Origin: Zanthoxylum bungeanum
Taxonomy: Eukaryota; Streptophyta; Magnoliopsida; Sapindales; Rutaceae
Reading direction: 5' to 3'
DNA: 64,000 nucleotides
Assembly (NCBI GenBank): GCA_019454045.1
Contig: SKCR01025332.1
Location: 1 to 64,000, forward strand
The notes under the pieces were generated by a model, which did no database searches, was not told the origin of the DNA, and was given only the letters and a program-made list of their open reading frames with translations. Within the stretch, counting starts at the first letter, position 1. Each line of letters starts with the position of its first letter. Positions 47,692 through 60,851 of the stretch are shown piece after piece. The position numbers and the translations under genes are program-made.

Positions 47692-50600
47692 TGTAACATC
47701 CCGCCTAGGCCAGGATGCTACCGGCAGGAGACAGGCTAACCCTACCTCCATAAGCCTCTTATTCTGACGAAATTTCGACATGATGTATTCGTAACATCAT
47801 GCAACCTGGCTTATAGCTAGCACCAAGAGACAACCTGCTCAAACAAACTCAATAAATATGCAACATCACTAGGCCTCAGGCCTCAACTCAATGAACAAAA
47901 GTAAATCACTTGGCCTCCGGCCAGAACTCGAAAAACAAAACAATGCTATTACAACTTTTACATGTGAGATACTAATGCAAGAACATAAACAAAGGTCGTG
48001 AGGACCTATAACTCGACCCAGGACTCAAGACTCACTTGACTGCAATTGGAGTGATCCTCTATCTTCAAAGTCATCACCGAACTTCTACTGGTTCCATACG
48101 ACTGCTACTGACCTGCAAAACTACAAACTGATACGGTGTGAGTCATAATGACTCAGTAAGTAACCATGTAAAAATCTATGAAGTCTGAATTAATTATCTA
48201 TTTCCTAACCGTTTCACAAACATGTTACTTTAACTGATCATCAGATATTACTCTTATTTGCTATTTACTTACCAAACATCTGTAAATTATAGGTAAATTT
48301 ATATGTTAAATTCCTTTGTCATAATTTTATAAGACTCATCATGCTTTTATCACCATTACTTTTAAACTTTTCTAAAAGTTTACATATGAAAATACTAATT
48401 CTTTTATGCATAATATCGAGTATATGCATTTAAGAATGAATACATGAGTCATATTCATGACTTGTAACTGTACATTACTTTAACATGTTAAGTTTTTAGA
48501 AAATACTTTCTGAAAACTCTTTTTGAAGAATCAATTTTCTAAAATTTTCTTTCTAAAAACTCTTTGTTGAAAACTTTACTTTACTTTCTCTTTCTGGAAA
48601 AGCTCTTTCTGAAAACTGTATCTGAAGACTGAAAGTTACACTTAACTGGGATCTGTATTAAAAAAATTGAAAATTGTATCTTAAAACTGTAAACTGTATC
48701 TGAAAACTGAAAGCTGAAAATACTCGATGCCCAGGACAATAGCTCAACTGCGGCATCTATGAAAAACTGATGGTACTCGATGCCCAGGACAATAGCTCAA
48801 CTGCGGCATCTATGAGGCGGTGGTGCCCTATGTCCAGTACAACAGCTCAACTGGCAATGTAGAGCTCTACACCTAGGACAACAGCTCAACTGGCAGTGTA
48901 GCCACCACTAGGGACCAGATACACGATCCTAAGCCGCCATCCTGGCCCCACATGTGCATATGTTCTCTGTAACCGTCAATTCCAACTGTAATAGTTACAT
49001 ACTGGAGTGAGGTTTTACCTCATGCCCCGAAAACCATAAAACCATGATATGGATCTCAAAACTGTATAAACTTTTCTAAAAAAAACCTCTCTTTTAAAAA
49101 TCTCTGTTACTTTCTGTAAAACCTTTTGAATTTCAAAACTCTTCTCGTTTTATCATGTATGTATGAGGATATGATCATGCACTCCCTTAATCTAATGACT
49201 TATGCATGTTCATTTCTAATACTTACTTTTACTCCAGTCATGCTTAATTATATGCTTATTCCATACTACCACATATGTTCATGCATATGTTCATGCACAT
49301 GTTTATGCATATATACAAAGTAATGAACTATATATTCTATTCCTTATATGCTTACATCTTGAATCGTCTCACATTCTATATATTTATACTATTCTCAGTA
49401 TACTTTTACACATTTATACCATTATAATTTGGCTTACCTCTATAACTTACCTTACTGATGGCTCACAAAGCAATATAATGCATAATTTATATTCATATAC
49501 ACACAATCGATCATTATAAATAAATGTATGACTTAATATAAAAAAAATTTACTTATTCATTCGTTTCCATCACTCTTTAATCATTTACAAGCATACTAGA
49601 ACATCCATCTCAACAATAAGCTCAATTAGATATTTTCTAAAACTATTAATTATACTTAAGTAGATACATACAAACAATATATACATGTACTTACTTATTT
49701 CTCCATGTAACCTACATACTTTTACTTATACGCGTATATATTCGTATTATTGTTTTGTATCATTCTACATACACTGAACATATACATCTACTTCATGCAA
49801 CTTGCCTTATGTTTTATACGCTTATGTTTATCTGTATTTGTACTTGTGTTCTTGTTTTGTATCCTTCTATATGCATCAGAACATATATGTTTCGTTTCCC
49901 TATAATTTGTTACTCTTTAAACTTTAATCTCATTCCCTATGGTGTAGTTTCTACAACCCCTCATACCCAAGTCTCATTTAATTTTTAATTATAAACATAA
50001 CACTATTGATATGCTCTATCTACCTATATATATAAATATACTGGTTTATACCTAGATATGTATCTCTTTACTTCTATATGCTCATGCTTATCTTTTGCTC
50101 ATACACCTTCTTATAATTGCTTGTTCTTATCTATGCGTGTATATAAATACATCTATCTCTTTTTCCTACATTCATCTTTATATATTTACAGGTTTCATGC
50201 ATATAAATCTCTTAAGTATTCTTAGCATGAGTTACTTACCTGGCTTGGCGGAAACTCCGAACCTGGACTCGACCTGTCAAAACAAATCACAACATCTGTC
50301 AGAACCACTATTTACGGAACTTTCAACTCATCTACAATAAACTACGGACTTTCTCGGAATACTCAAATCTTCACCGACTCTACGGTTTAAGCTTTATTAC
50401 TCTAATATGTCTTTCTATACTATTCTGAACTAACTAGATACCTTAGATTCTCATTTTACGCGTTTGTGGTAAAACTTGCGGAAAAGTTTCCGCAAATGCT
50501 AGGGAAGGGTCTCGAACCCTCCAAAATAATCCAAAATTACCTAATTACCCTTGCAATATCATTTTTATATCTTAACTGTGGCTACGGTCATCTATACTCA

Positions 50601-51783
50601 ACCGCGCGAGAAACTTCGTTTTACCGGAAACTTGCTAATTCTACCGAATCGAACAAATCTAATCCGTTTCTCCCTGGATTCTACCATATTTACCGTTTTA
50701 ACATATTAAAACATATCCAATTCATATAATGGAAATTCGCTAAACTACGGGATTACTAGAAGCATCCGAACACAAATCGATACACTTTAAAATAATGAAT
50801 TTTGAAGGAAAGTCGTACCGAAATTCCGAGGCCATATTCGGACTCTCATCGGCCATACGAACGCGCTGGTGTCATTGGAATTCCGATCGGAGCTACTGTT
50901 CACATGGGTGGTAGAGTATATGCGTCGCTTTCTTCCTCGTTTCGTGTGCTTCCGGCCACTGTTCGGCGAAACTGACCCCGCACACTTGTAGTACTCTCTG
51001 AGGGCTTCGATTTGGTAGGTGGCTCGGACCGTGAAATGGACCGATGAGCCAGGATCGAGAAACCCACCAACTCACCTTCTCTCTCTCCCTGTCGCCGTTC
51101 TCCAACGTTGTAGCGTAGCCGTAGGCCACCATAGGACGCACGGTGGCCAGGCGCTCCTTCTTCGACCATCGAGCCGACCGACGGTGGCCTGCAGGCCCTC
51201 GGCTCGACCAACTAACACCTGGACGCGAATTTGGGCCTGGGAGGGGCATGTGAGGGGTTTTGTTTGGTTTTGCCAAATATGCAATTTTTGAAAACCTTAA
51301 GGCTTTATATACTCTCCTGGAAAATATCAAATGAGTCCCCGTGAATTTGCTGTTTAGTCCCTATCATGAAACTTTCTGGAATTTCATATTTTCGGAGCCC
51401 TTCTGACGCTATTCTCGAAAAGTACTCAACACGAAAGTTGTTCGTCTCGGAAAAACGAATCTGATGGCTCAAGAATCAACTCAATCGAAGAACCGACTTT
51501 TGATCCCACGTGTTTTCCAATGCAATGAATATTCAAGAATCAATTCAATCGGAGTTCGTCTGCTATTTTTATGACCTAAACTATAAACTTTACGCGTTTT
51601 ACGAAAATCACTTAATCGGCTTTTGATCCCACGCGTTTTCCAACACGATGAATATTCATAATATTCTATTCCAACCCGTATAACACCGCTTAAACTCTTA
51701 TTCTCTGCTATCATCCTATTCCCGGGACTATAAAATCAGTTCGGGAATCCTTTAGAACAGTCTCAAAAATCTGGGATGTTACA
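47692..51783 (-). mobile_element. T1: 4.1-kb solo LTR, Gypsy chromovirus (Tekay/Del-like)
   Basis: Termini are TGTAACATCCCG on the left and CGGGA- or TGGGATGTTACA-type on the right, i.e. strongly inverted ends as in plant Tekay/Del LTRs. The 5-base flanks taatt (47687-47691 and 51784-51788) match exactly. No PBS, PPT or pol is present, so it is a solo LTR. Orientation is taken as minus because its left end matches the left end of T2, whose PPT is visible. It holds a four-copy stem-loop repeat (48726-48900), a T/A-rich middle (49100-50250), and a GC-rich patch (50820-51260). The overlapping frames of 70 to 145 codons in that patch look like composition effects. Confidence 0.82.
48726..48900. 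repeat. Four-copy stem-loop repeat in T1
   Basis: Copies of (c)caggacaa(t/c)agctcaactg lie near 48730, 48785, 48835 and 48873. The first two are enclosed by GATGCC...GGCATC. The fourth is enclosed by CTACAC...GTGTAG. Each can therefore form a stem with the shared motif in the loop. Confidence 0.75.
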
Positions 51784-52505
51784 TAATTAAATTTATTTTT
51801 TATATATTTTTATTTTGATTTTTATTTCTTATGTAGGTGAAATAATACTCTGGATGCATAGCTAGAAAAATAGACGTGACATTTGGATTTTGAAGGCTAT
51901 AAAGGCGTTCAAACAATGTACAATTTCATAAATTCCAACTTTACGCAATATTCGTATTTTGACTATAAATTTGTACTCCCAGATCGTAATGAGGAAATTT
52001 CAGTTCCAGATGAAAGAAGACTCAAATATCTACCACTTTCTCTTTGCAAGATTTTCTAGTTCTGAGGTTTCAAGGTCAAAATTGGTGAAGAAATCAATGT
52101 GTGTTGCATGTAATTTTAATTATTATAAAATAAATAAAAAATCAAAAGTAAAAAATCAAAAAATAAAAGTTGAAATGTCATAATCCAGTTTAGGTGGATT
52201 GTGATAAATATTTTCAAAATGATCAACGAAAATTAAAAAAAAAAAAGTCAAAAGGGAAAAATAAAAAAATAAATTAGTAAAAGTTTATTGTTTGTATTTG
52301 ATTTGGAAAGTTGTTATTAATAATTGAGAGATGAACACTTTTACTATAAACAGAGGTGCTCATATCTCATTTTCTTCATACTTCTTTCATTTTCTCTCTT
52401 GAAGAATTTGGAAGAAGTGTCTTATGTGTTTTATTCTCTTGTAATTTCTTTTTTTCTTTCAGTAATAAAATTTGTGTGTTTCTATTTAAAGCATGAGTAT
52501 CTAAT
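51784..52505 (+). mobile_element. H-right, second part
   Basis: Continues H-right after T1; the first five bases are T1's target duplication. It matches the complement of H-left through the TATA-like region (near 52345) and AATAAA-type end (52460-52470), stopping at ctaat where T2 begins. About four terminal bases are missing. Confidence 0.72.
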
Positions 52506-53152
52506 TGTAACATCTTTGATCTAATAGATGCTACTGATAGGGAATAGGCCGTACTATTCCCCTGAGCCTCTGTATTTCTAACTATAAACTATACTATTAT
52601 TCTTTTCTCAATCAAAATCTTAAGTATGAGACCAATGTCCAAACTCAACAAAATGAAAAACAAACTCAATATTAATTATTGTATATATATTAACACTTGC
52701 TTTTACAATGACTGTCCCAACCAAAGACTAATACATGACTTCTACTTAACACTGAATGGACACCCACTGTCTCTGACTTGAACTGGTGGACTCCATAACC
52801 TAGTGACTGCATCAGTATCCGTCCTCCCAAGTTCATCCTCCGAGAATACCTGAAAAACAATAAAACTGAGAGTAAGGGTTAGATCGTTGTACAACGTAAG
52901 TGAGTGGATTATAAAAACTGAAATACTATAATGAAAATATTTGGTTCTAAAAAAAAATTCAAGAATTATCTTTATAAGAAATCTATTTTCTTGTCTGAGA
53001 ATTCAGAACTCTCTTTTTTGAAAATCTCATCTGAAATCCTCTTTTAAAACTGTTGTTTCTTGAAAACGTTTCTTTCTAAAAACCTTTTCTGCAAACTGTA
53101 TCTGAAATCTATTTTTGAAATCTGTATATGTCTTTGAAAACCTCACGTATAT

Positions 53153-53431
53153 GGGGGTTATGTATCACCGTCCTCCCATACACATAACTAGAGTTAGGAG
53201 TGCAAATCTATAACATTGGGGCATTACGTATCACCATCCCCCAAAACATGCCACTCATTTCCCTGAAATTAGTGGTCTTGGGGCATTACGTATCACCGTC
53301 CCCCAAGCCACTGAACTATAACTGGGGGTGCGGATCTATATTACCATCCAGGCTCTGAAACTAGGATCTAGGGATATCTGTCATCCTTAGTCCTGAACTA
53401 GGATCTGGGGGTGTTACGTATCACCGTCCCC
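53153..53431. repeat. Four-copy G-run/C-run repeat in T2
   Basis: Copies of GGGG-(c/t)(a/g)ttacgtatcaccgt-CCCC lie at about 53153-53179, 53218-53243, 53280-53306 and 53406-53431. Each has complementary G and C runs at its ends and the invariant core cgtatcacc (first copy tgtatcacc). Confidence 0.8.
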
Positions 53432-53956
53432 TCAGTCCTCTACATATGTACATGTCATCCGTCAATTCCATGGTTGAATCAGTTACATATTGAGGTGGAT
53501 TTTTCCCTCATACCTCGAAAATCATTAACCATATTCTGAAAATGTTTCTTTCTCAAATATAACTTAATCATAACTTTTATGAAATAACAGTAATAAAAAT
53601 AATCCAACGCCTTAAAGCGTAAAAATAAGTCTGATATGAAAATAAAATAAAAATGGAAGTCAATTAAAAAAGAAAGTGTCCACTTACTGATTTGGATTCC
53701 GGCTGGTGTTTTGCCACTAATCGAAGGGAATTTTGGTTCCTGTGAGGATCTAAAATTGGTAACTTGATTAGAGGATGAATCTGAGGACATACTTTTGAAA
53801 TAGATTAAGTTTCTTAATTCAATTGTTTTATAATTTTCTCATAGTGCAAGATACGTACGACGTGTTACAATATATAAATATGATATGATATAAAATCCCA
53901 AGGGTGGTCTCTAATCTTTAAAGTTGAAAATGAAATGAGATAAAAATTTCTGCCTT

Positions 53957-54142
53957 GTATCGCGACGCCAGGTCTGGTGCATCGCGATGTGCATGAAAAC
54001 ACAACCAAACGGAGGACATGCTCTGTATCACGTCGCGACGCCAGACTCTTCGCGTCGCGACGCAAACATGATCAGAGCCGAGAATAAGGCTTCTGTTTTG
54101 AATGCGTCGCGATGCTGAAAGGTTGGCATCACGACGCGAACC
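53957..54142. repeat. TCGCGA palindrome cluster in T2
   Basis: Repeated (g)cgtcgcgacgc-type words lie near 53958, 53980, 54031, 54052, 54105 and 54130. 54052-54063 is a perfect 12-base palindrome. It is CpG-dense against an AT-rich background, with CpG-to-TpG variants (tcgcgatg, tcacgacg). Confidence 0.75.
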
Positions 54143-54872
54143 CATTTTTGGGGCCTATTTCCACTTCTTCATCAAACAATTCTCATGTCTTTAAACTAGG
54201 ACCAAAGCATAGGAACTTTCCCAACATAAAGCTCATCCACCATCACCACCCAAACATAACCCATTATCTAAAATCATTCAATCACCAACATAATATCCTC
54301 ATCAAATTAATAATATAGAAAGGAAGAAGAAGCTTACCAAGCTCAGAAATAAAGCTTGAATGGCTCAAAATGCCTTAATAAATTGAGATGAAAAAAATTT
54401 TGCATCAAAAGTTTTCCCCTATCACCCTCCATATTTTTCACTCTTGATGATGAGGGAATAGTTCCCTTTTTATGGAAAAAAAGTGGCTGATTTTTGTTGA
54501 GCATGAATGGCCAAGATGATGCCACCTCATCAAGTTTTTAGATCATCCACGAAATTTATTGTAGTAGAAAACAAATATCAAATTTTTCACCTGCTTCTGA
54601 TTCGAAGTTGAAAAATATTCAAAGTTGTAGGCCTCGGTCTTAGGTTTTCGGCGATATAAAATTCATAAAAATCGGAGTTCGTATGAGAAAATTATACTCT
54701 AAATACCGCGCGCTGTCTAGAATGAAACCTCATAGAATTTCTTATCGGGATTTTGAAGAATTTTCTGATTATTCCCAGAGTCATCTCACAAGGATATATG
54801 ATCCAAACATGATGTACATTATGGGATACTCGTCCCACAGTGTAACAGTAGTTGAAATTCCCGGTCATTATA

Positions 54873-55345
54873 AATTCTCCCCACTTAAATAGGATTTGTC
54901 CTCGAATCATCTTTAAACTTGGGATCTTATCATAGATCACAGGATTTATGGATTCCTATAAACCACCAACTTTAACTGACTATATACCCATCTCCTTTTA
55001 TCCACTATATCACACTACTTCCCGACGATTCTCTGCCAAAAGATAATGTGATGATCATGTTGAACGTAGAATGACATGACTTGAAAGTCGTAACTCGCGC
55101 TGTACACTAATTTGTATGTTTGAACTCTTACTTTTCTGTAACTATTCTATTTCATTGGGGATTCTATTTTACTTAACAACGAAGGCCTTTGCCCGGCTGA
55201 TCATTTACCACTTGACTAGTAAGCATATGAGTTTCACTATCATTCTTAATATCTAACTTATGTTTCAAACCTTTTGTCATAGTTGGGTAAACTGCTTCAG
55301 AATTCATATTTTTAGTAAGTATCCTTTAAGTTCTTTACTAAGAGG
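54873..55345 (-). mobile_element. T2 interior remnant next to PPT
   Basis: The PPT and GATTCGAGGAC text occupy 54873-54912. Beyond that I see no pol motif, so the region is decayed or unrelated. It is cut at 55345 by LTR F. Confidence 0.45.
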
Positions 55346-57838
55346 TGTTGGGGTTTTGGGCGATGGGCGATGGGCGCGGCGAAAGCACGGTTCGAGCGAA
55401 ATTATAATTTTAAAATCTTTTCAAATTACCAAATAAATTATTCAATATCTAATATGAATAATTAGTTCATATTTCACCTAAACCTATTTATTCGATATCA
55501 AATAACAACATAAATTCAATAGAAACTTCGCGAAATATTTTCGAAAAAATATTTTTCCGTAAAATGATGCAAAACGTGTTTTTGACTAAACCGACCACCC
55601 GACACTTATGGGGACTGCCCAGGTCAGCCCTAATAGTGTCAGGGCAGTTCATGGGCTGCCCAAACAGTGACGAAACCGTCACCCTTTTGACTCAAAAGTC
55701 ATCTGGTAATGCCGTTTTTGGCCGTTTTCGCTTATTTCAACTCCGAAACACTTTTCAGAAATTGTTCCAACTCCCAAAATACATTCATTACATTCATATG
55801 ACATCAAATTCATCACAAAATTTCCAGCTTTAACAGATCTAATCAGGAAACCAAAAATTGCCATAAAACATGCTTTAAATCCAAATTTTCAAGATTAATC
55901 CAATTAATCAAACACCAATTCAAAGTCACCACAAATGAAGAACTCTAGAACATTCTTAGGCATAATAAGAGCGGCTATCACACTCTAGAATGGCAACAAG
56001 GTTTTCCAACAACAAATTGAACTTAAATTACTATAACCTAGTTCAATATACATTTACACATGCTTAAACACTTCCAATTCACCATCTAACAATAAAAGAC
56101 CCAAATTTTGTAGAAATGAAGAAACCATAGATCTCATAATATCAACAAGAAACATGAAATAAATTTTCCAAACTTAGGGATTTGAATACTTACCTTAAAT
56201 CTCATAATTCCTTAGTCCATTTTCTTGTTTTCCTTTATTTCTTTCCTTGGATCATCAAACATGATTAAAGAGACAATTTTGGGAGCTAATTCGGTCATCA
56301 AGATGGGTTGAAGAAAATGAAAAAAAATTCAAATAAAAGGGAGTGATGACCGACTCCAAGAGGGCTATTTTATCCTTTCACCAAATTTTATTCAAATTAA
56401 ATAAGGTATACTTTACATTAACAAATCAAATTTGGACATATAAAGATTAATAAAGACATGCCATGTGTTCCCATTATAAATCACCATTTATCATACTAAT
56501 TATGAAAAATGAATAAGATATTTAATCTTTAATTATTTAATTAGTTAACAATTAAATAACTAAGTAATTAAATAATATCCATATATATTTTTATTTACAT
56601 TAAATAACAAAAACATATATTTATGGCATGTGTCAAAATCTCATATGACGAATAATTAATGTGTATCTAATCGTATTATGTATCAAATACAAATACTCAA
56701 TAATTATTATCAGACAAAATCTTCTAATGCATGTATTATCGTTTAACCGATTAAACGATCCGAATTAACTCATTTAATCCGGTGAAGTATTATGAATAAT
56801 CCGTATTATTCATATCGCATTGCCCAAATGCTCAATGAGTACACTTCATATTGTAGGACTCTACAAGTTTAGGTTTATCCATCACAAAATGAAACTTCGT
56901 GTCCATAATCCCCCCACTCATGGATTATGACGACTACGGATAATCTTGCTAAACTATGAAAGTCAAGGTCATTACATACGCCTCCGTCATAGGTTATCCG
57001 TATTATAACTGGGATATAGATGAAAACGTCAAATGTGTTCGGTATAAACAGTCGACTTTTAATTTATGATCTCTATATAACACTATAACTGATTTCCGAA
57101 GTTATACAACGGTCATAGATTTACTAGATTGTAAACGCGTGCGGATGCCTATGCCCTGTACATAGTACTGACAGATCCTATCTTGATATGCATTGGATAT
57201 CATGAGCATTAGTCCACACCCAACGAACAAGCGGAGGACTGATCATGAATAGATCGGTGACATGACTGCCATCAAAGTGTGGAGGATAACTCATATATCC
57301 CACTATGGTATCTCAAGTCAAATGACCACTATGCTCGCTCAACTCATGAAGATTCCTATTGAAGTTGGTGTACCATCTATTACGAAATCTTCACTGAGTC
57401 ATTTAGTGTCTTATCAAATAAACACCTACATATCTATACGGGTCTCCCGAGACTTATGGTTCATTGGGATAAACCATCGGACCAAGTCACAATATACGAC
57501 ATGTACTGGTCTAGCGGATTTTACTAACCGACCCGTGTTAATAAATCTTGACCAGAAACATTATTTAAGGATATACATCTTATAGTGCGCTACCCAATGT
57601 CAATTACAAACTACATTGTAACTGTGCACTATATTGTAAATCTTAGGGTCTTTGTCTAATATACACGTATCGCTGAACCAGATTCAGTTTCGATCTAATC
57701 ATAATTAGATCGAATAAGTGTATAAAAGACAAGGGTGATACCATTAAATTAGTAATATAATGGAAAATAGAATTGCTCGTATTTATGAATCAGACATAAA
57801 TACAATCCGAATTGGCACTCTGAGCACCAACCCTAACA
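55346..57838 (-). mobile_element. Copia F 3' LTR (2.5 kb)
   Basis: The complement runs TGTTAGGGTTGGTGC to ...AACCCCAACA, with inverted termini. It is followed on the right by the complement of a PPT (ttctcccacttg). It is a different family from A to D but shares hairpins near 56740-56815. The 107-codon frame at 57262-57585 has no recognisable family features. Confidence 0.83.
56740..56815. repeat. Hairpins in F LTR
   Basis: ATCGTTTAA-CCGA-TTAAACGAT and TATGAATAAT-CCGT, followed by the complement of that arm, are perfect, with 4-base loops. They lie in tandem about 60 bases apart. Confidence 0.75.
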
Positions 57839-58253
57839 ATTTCTCCCACTTGCTATAGTGCCAATCCCCAGTATCATATACACATCTCAATATGTATCAC
57901 ATACCGTGCCCTGAAGAGCTCACCTTGCACTCAATAGGTAGGCAACAACAAGTAAGCCTGCTTTACAAATTGAGACTGTCCAACAAACTCAATCGTTTCC
58001 CTTAGCCAGCATCATTCATATTCTGTAGAATCCAAATTCTACATGAATATGACTCAGATGCTATACCAGTTCTGTGCTAAAGCTGGTCAGTTTTCTAATA
58101 TATATGAATCAAATTCGAAATACTATAAGACAACCGCAAGCACAAAACTAATATCATAACTTCTAATCATTGAGGTCACTCTGTAACTTCTTAAGTCAAT
58201 ACTTCAAAAGTTGCAACTGATTCCACTAGATTAGTAGAATCAATAGTGACACT
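57839..58253 (-). pseudogene. Copia F PPT and 3' interior remnant
   Basis: The PPT complement is at 57840-57852. The remaining 400 bases should be the end of pol, but no RNase H motif can be read. It is interrupted by the LTR of E at 58254. Confidence 0.55.
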
Positions 58254-60189
58254 TGTTGGGAAGCGGTCGCGAGTGCATAGCGAAAAATTAAAATTATGAT
58301 GCCGCTATCCCATTGCCCAAGATCCATTTGTTTTGATTATTCTAAAGCCTAGGCATATTACTATATATTCTAAGCATAAAAACTTATAAAACATGGAAAG
58401 AACATAAACCTAAATATGCTAACTATCATAAGAAATCTAATTAAAATAAAGAAAGAAAAAGACTTACTTGAACCGAAGACTCCTCCAGTCCTCCCTCCAT
58501 TTTACAAGCTTTTCTCAAACTCAGCAAGCTCTTCCACGTTCCAAAGATCCACCAAAGTGCGTGGCCTCCAAAGATACACACACCAAAGCCAAAAACGCAA
58601 TGACAAGACTACGCCTTGAGTACACGGGTATTTTGCCCTTAGTGCTAGCCTAGGCAAATACCTCAAAACTTTTAACTTGAGATTCTTCTAGTCAATTAGA
58701 CTTAAGGATCCTCAAAATCAGTGGCTTACTCTTAAACTTTAGAGTTTCTCACTTATATAAACCCAAGATATGAAAGGTTTTGGTGTAAAATTTGTAAAGA
58801 ATTCTTTGGGTTTATGTAGGTGTTCCAAAGACAAGAAAGTTAATTAAGAATCTGATGTGGGATAAATGTTAATTTAATGTTAGCAGCTGGATCTTAATTT
58901 AGTGGTTTAATGAGATTATAAAACCCTAATAAGAGTTTAGGCCGAATTGGAATTCAAAACAAATAATAAATAATAATAAATAATTAAAAAAAAAACACAT
59001 ATTTTTTTTTTAATTTTCTTATTCATTTTTCCAATTCCCAAAGCGCCTTTATCGTCATTCACCAATCCCTAAGCCACTTTGAAACCTCATAAATGATATG
59101 TTCAATAATTAAACACATTGACCCATTTATAACAATTCCTACAGCAATCATATATGATGTTAAATTTGTAATGTGCACTGTTAATCATTGATTTTGACTT
59201 TGTTGTGTGTGACCTTTTGGGTTCCCCTCAAGTTGGATATGAAATGAATCGTGATAATTTAATCGAATATAAATTATCTTCCGATCAAATGGTAGTTAGA
59301 TTTCAATGACCAAGGTTGACATCTAGCAACATGCCAAGGCCCCCAAATGAGAAGGAAAGATATATACCCATTTTGTATACGATTTACATATGATACGGTC
59401 TCTCGCCTCACTGTATCCCCACTGTTTGACCTGAGGTATGGAAATTTTCTACCCATATAGTCAAAGGTATGATGTTGATAGTGCCATGAATCTTGCTAAC
59501 CCAAGAATCTCACATGATTCTTCCGCTACGGCCACAGTCTCAAGCACTGATCACACATATCAACCCGTGAACTGGAATACTACTATTGTAAGAAAATATT
59601 ATCCGAAAGAGTGGCGATTCTCAGTTTTATCTTTACAATAAATGACCCAATCATACCCTTATGACCAGATCTTTTGAACCAGGGAAGGAGAATGTCAAAG
59701 TTATTTGATCCACACATAAGATTATAAAGACCTCAAGTCTAAGGACTAGTCATACAATCAATACATGAACGTTCTCACAGAAATATGGGATAAACACTCC
59801 ATGTGAAAACTTTTAGCGGCCAGTTCGATGGACACGAGTAGCTCATGCATCCATGTGATACACCTAGCGGACAGATCTCTGCTAGTAACCTATGAGATCG
59901 GCTACCCTACTTAAGGACAGATCATATCATCATGCTAGTCTCTCCGCTTAGTGAAAGCCCAGATTATTCACAAAACTATGACTAGGAACATTTGAGAGTA
60001 ATGATTCCCAAAAGGTGTGGAAGCCATCATCTTATTACTCCAAGGTCTTTATTACAGTGTTTTATTATTCATATAATTTATGTAAGACACGTATAATAAA
60101 GATTACCATTTTATTAATTAATGAAAAAAATTACAAATACATGTACATATAGCTCATCCACAAGTTGGGTATAAGGAATATCCCTAACA
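58254..60189 (-). mobile_element. Copia E 3' LTR (1.9 kb)
   Basis: The complement runs TGTTAGGGATATTCC to ...TTCCCAACA. An AT-rich low-complexity run lies at 58958-59028. The left flank is acact; the other copy would be beyond the window. The U3 text caaggttgacatctagcaac resembles caaggttggcttctagcaa in the B and D LTRs, so the families are distantly related. Confidence 0.85.
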
Positions 60190-60203
60190 ATCTTCCACTT
60201 GCA
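60190..60203 (-). promoter_or_regulatory. E polypurine tract
   Basis: The complement of atcttccacttgca abuts the 3' LTR; it has AAG where the other elements have GGG. Confidence 0.8.
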
Positions 60204-60851
60204 CTATAGCCAACTAGTATGAATCTGGACACCATACTCTCAGGTGTGTCTATCATGCTTTTGTTGAGTCAGCCCTTTATTCAGAGAATCTGCAAGAATA
60301 TCTTCTGTGGTTATTTTCTTTATAATAACTTCTTGTTTCTCAATAATCTCCTTGATGAGATGAAATCGCCTGAATACATGCTTGGATTTCTAGTGCGACC
60401 TTGGTTCCTTTGATTGAGCAATGGTGCCCGTGTTGTCACAGTACATCATGACGCCATTCTTTATCGCATGAAGCACTTCCAGCTCCATGATGAACTTCTT
60501 TATCCAGACTGCTTCTTTAGCTGCCTCAGATGTTGCAATATACTCGGTTTCAGTGGGGAAGTCCACTGTAGTTGACTGCTTTGAGCTTTTCCAACTAACA
60601 ACACCATCATTCAAAGTAATTAGATATCCTGTTTGCGATCTATTGTCATCCATATCGGTCTGAAAGCTCGCATCATAGTAACCAATAATTTTCATCTCAG
60701 AACAATCTATGTATGTCAAAAACACATCCTTAGTTCTTCTCAGATACTTGTGGATTGTTTTCATAGCTGCCCAATGTTGCTCACCAGGATTTTCCTGATA
60801 CCCGCTCGTTATGCTAAGAGCATAAGAGACATTAGGTCTTGTACATAGCAT
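60204..60851 (-). pseudogene. E RNase H and pol C-terminus
   Basis: One frame from 60851 holds RNase H. It opens MLCTRPNVSYALS, then LRRTKDVFLTY, YYDASFQTD, a TETEYIATSEAAKEA segment, and CDNTGTIAQSKEPRSH. The catalytic acidic residues (Asp of DASF, Glu of TEYIA, Asp of CDNTG) are all present. TAG at 60390-60392 then interrupts the frame. Beyond it, KSKHVFRRFHLI and D-S-L-N-K continue with further stops to the PPT. A small frameshift at about 60850 separates it from the RT. Well preserved compared with A, B and D. Confidence 0.9.

Larger units (their letters stand above)
52506..54872 (-). mobile_element. T2: Gypsy chromovirus-like 3' LTR
   Basis: The left end TGTAACATC resembles that of T1, and the next bases share the gatgctac...aataggcc pattern. 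The right end, complement TATAATGACC (probably a mutated TGTAAT), abuts the complement AAGTGGGGAGAAT. That is the PPT typical of these elements, preceded by the GATTCGAGGACAAATC text usual at the end of their pol. So this is a 3' LTR of a minus element. It contains four hairpin-like repeats (53153-53431) and a cluster of TCGCGA palindromes (53957-54142). Frames inside it match nothing. Confidence 0.7.

Noticed and set aside
50893..51330. 145-codon minus frame and overlapping frames on both strands
   Set aside because: They sit in the GC-rich patch of solo LTR T1, where stop codons are rare by composition. Several frames are open at once and none has recognisable domains.
57262..57585. 107-codon plus frame as a possible host gene
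   Set aside because: Lies wholly within LTR F, has no motif and no homologous context; treated as chance.
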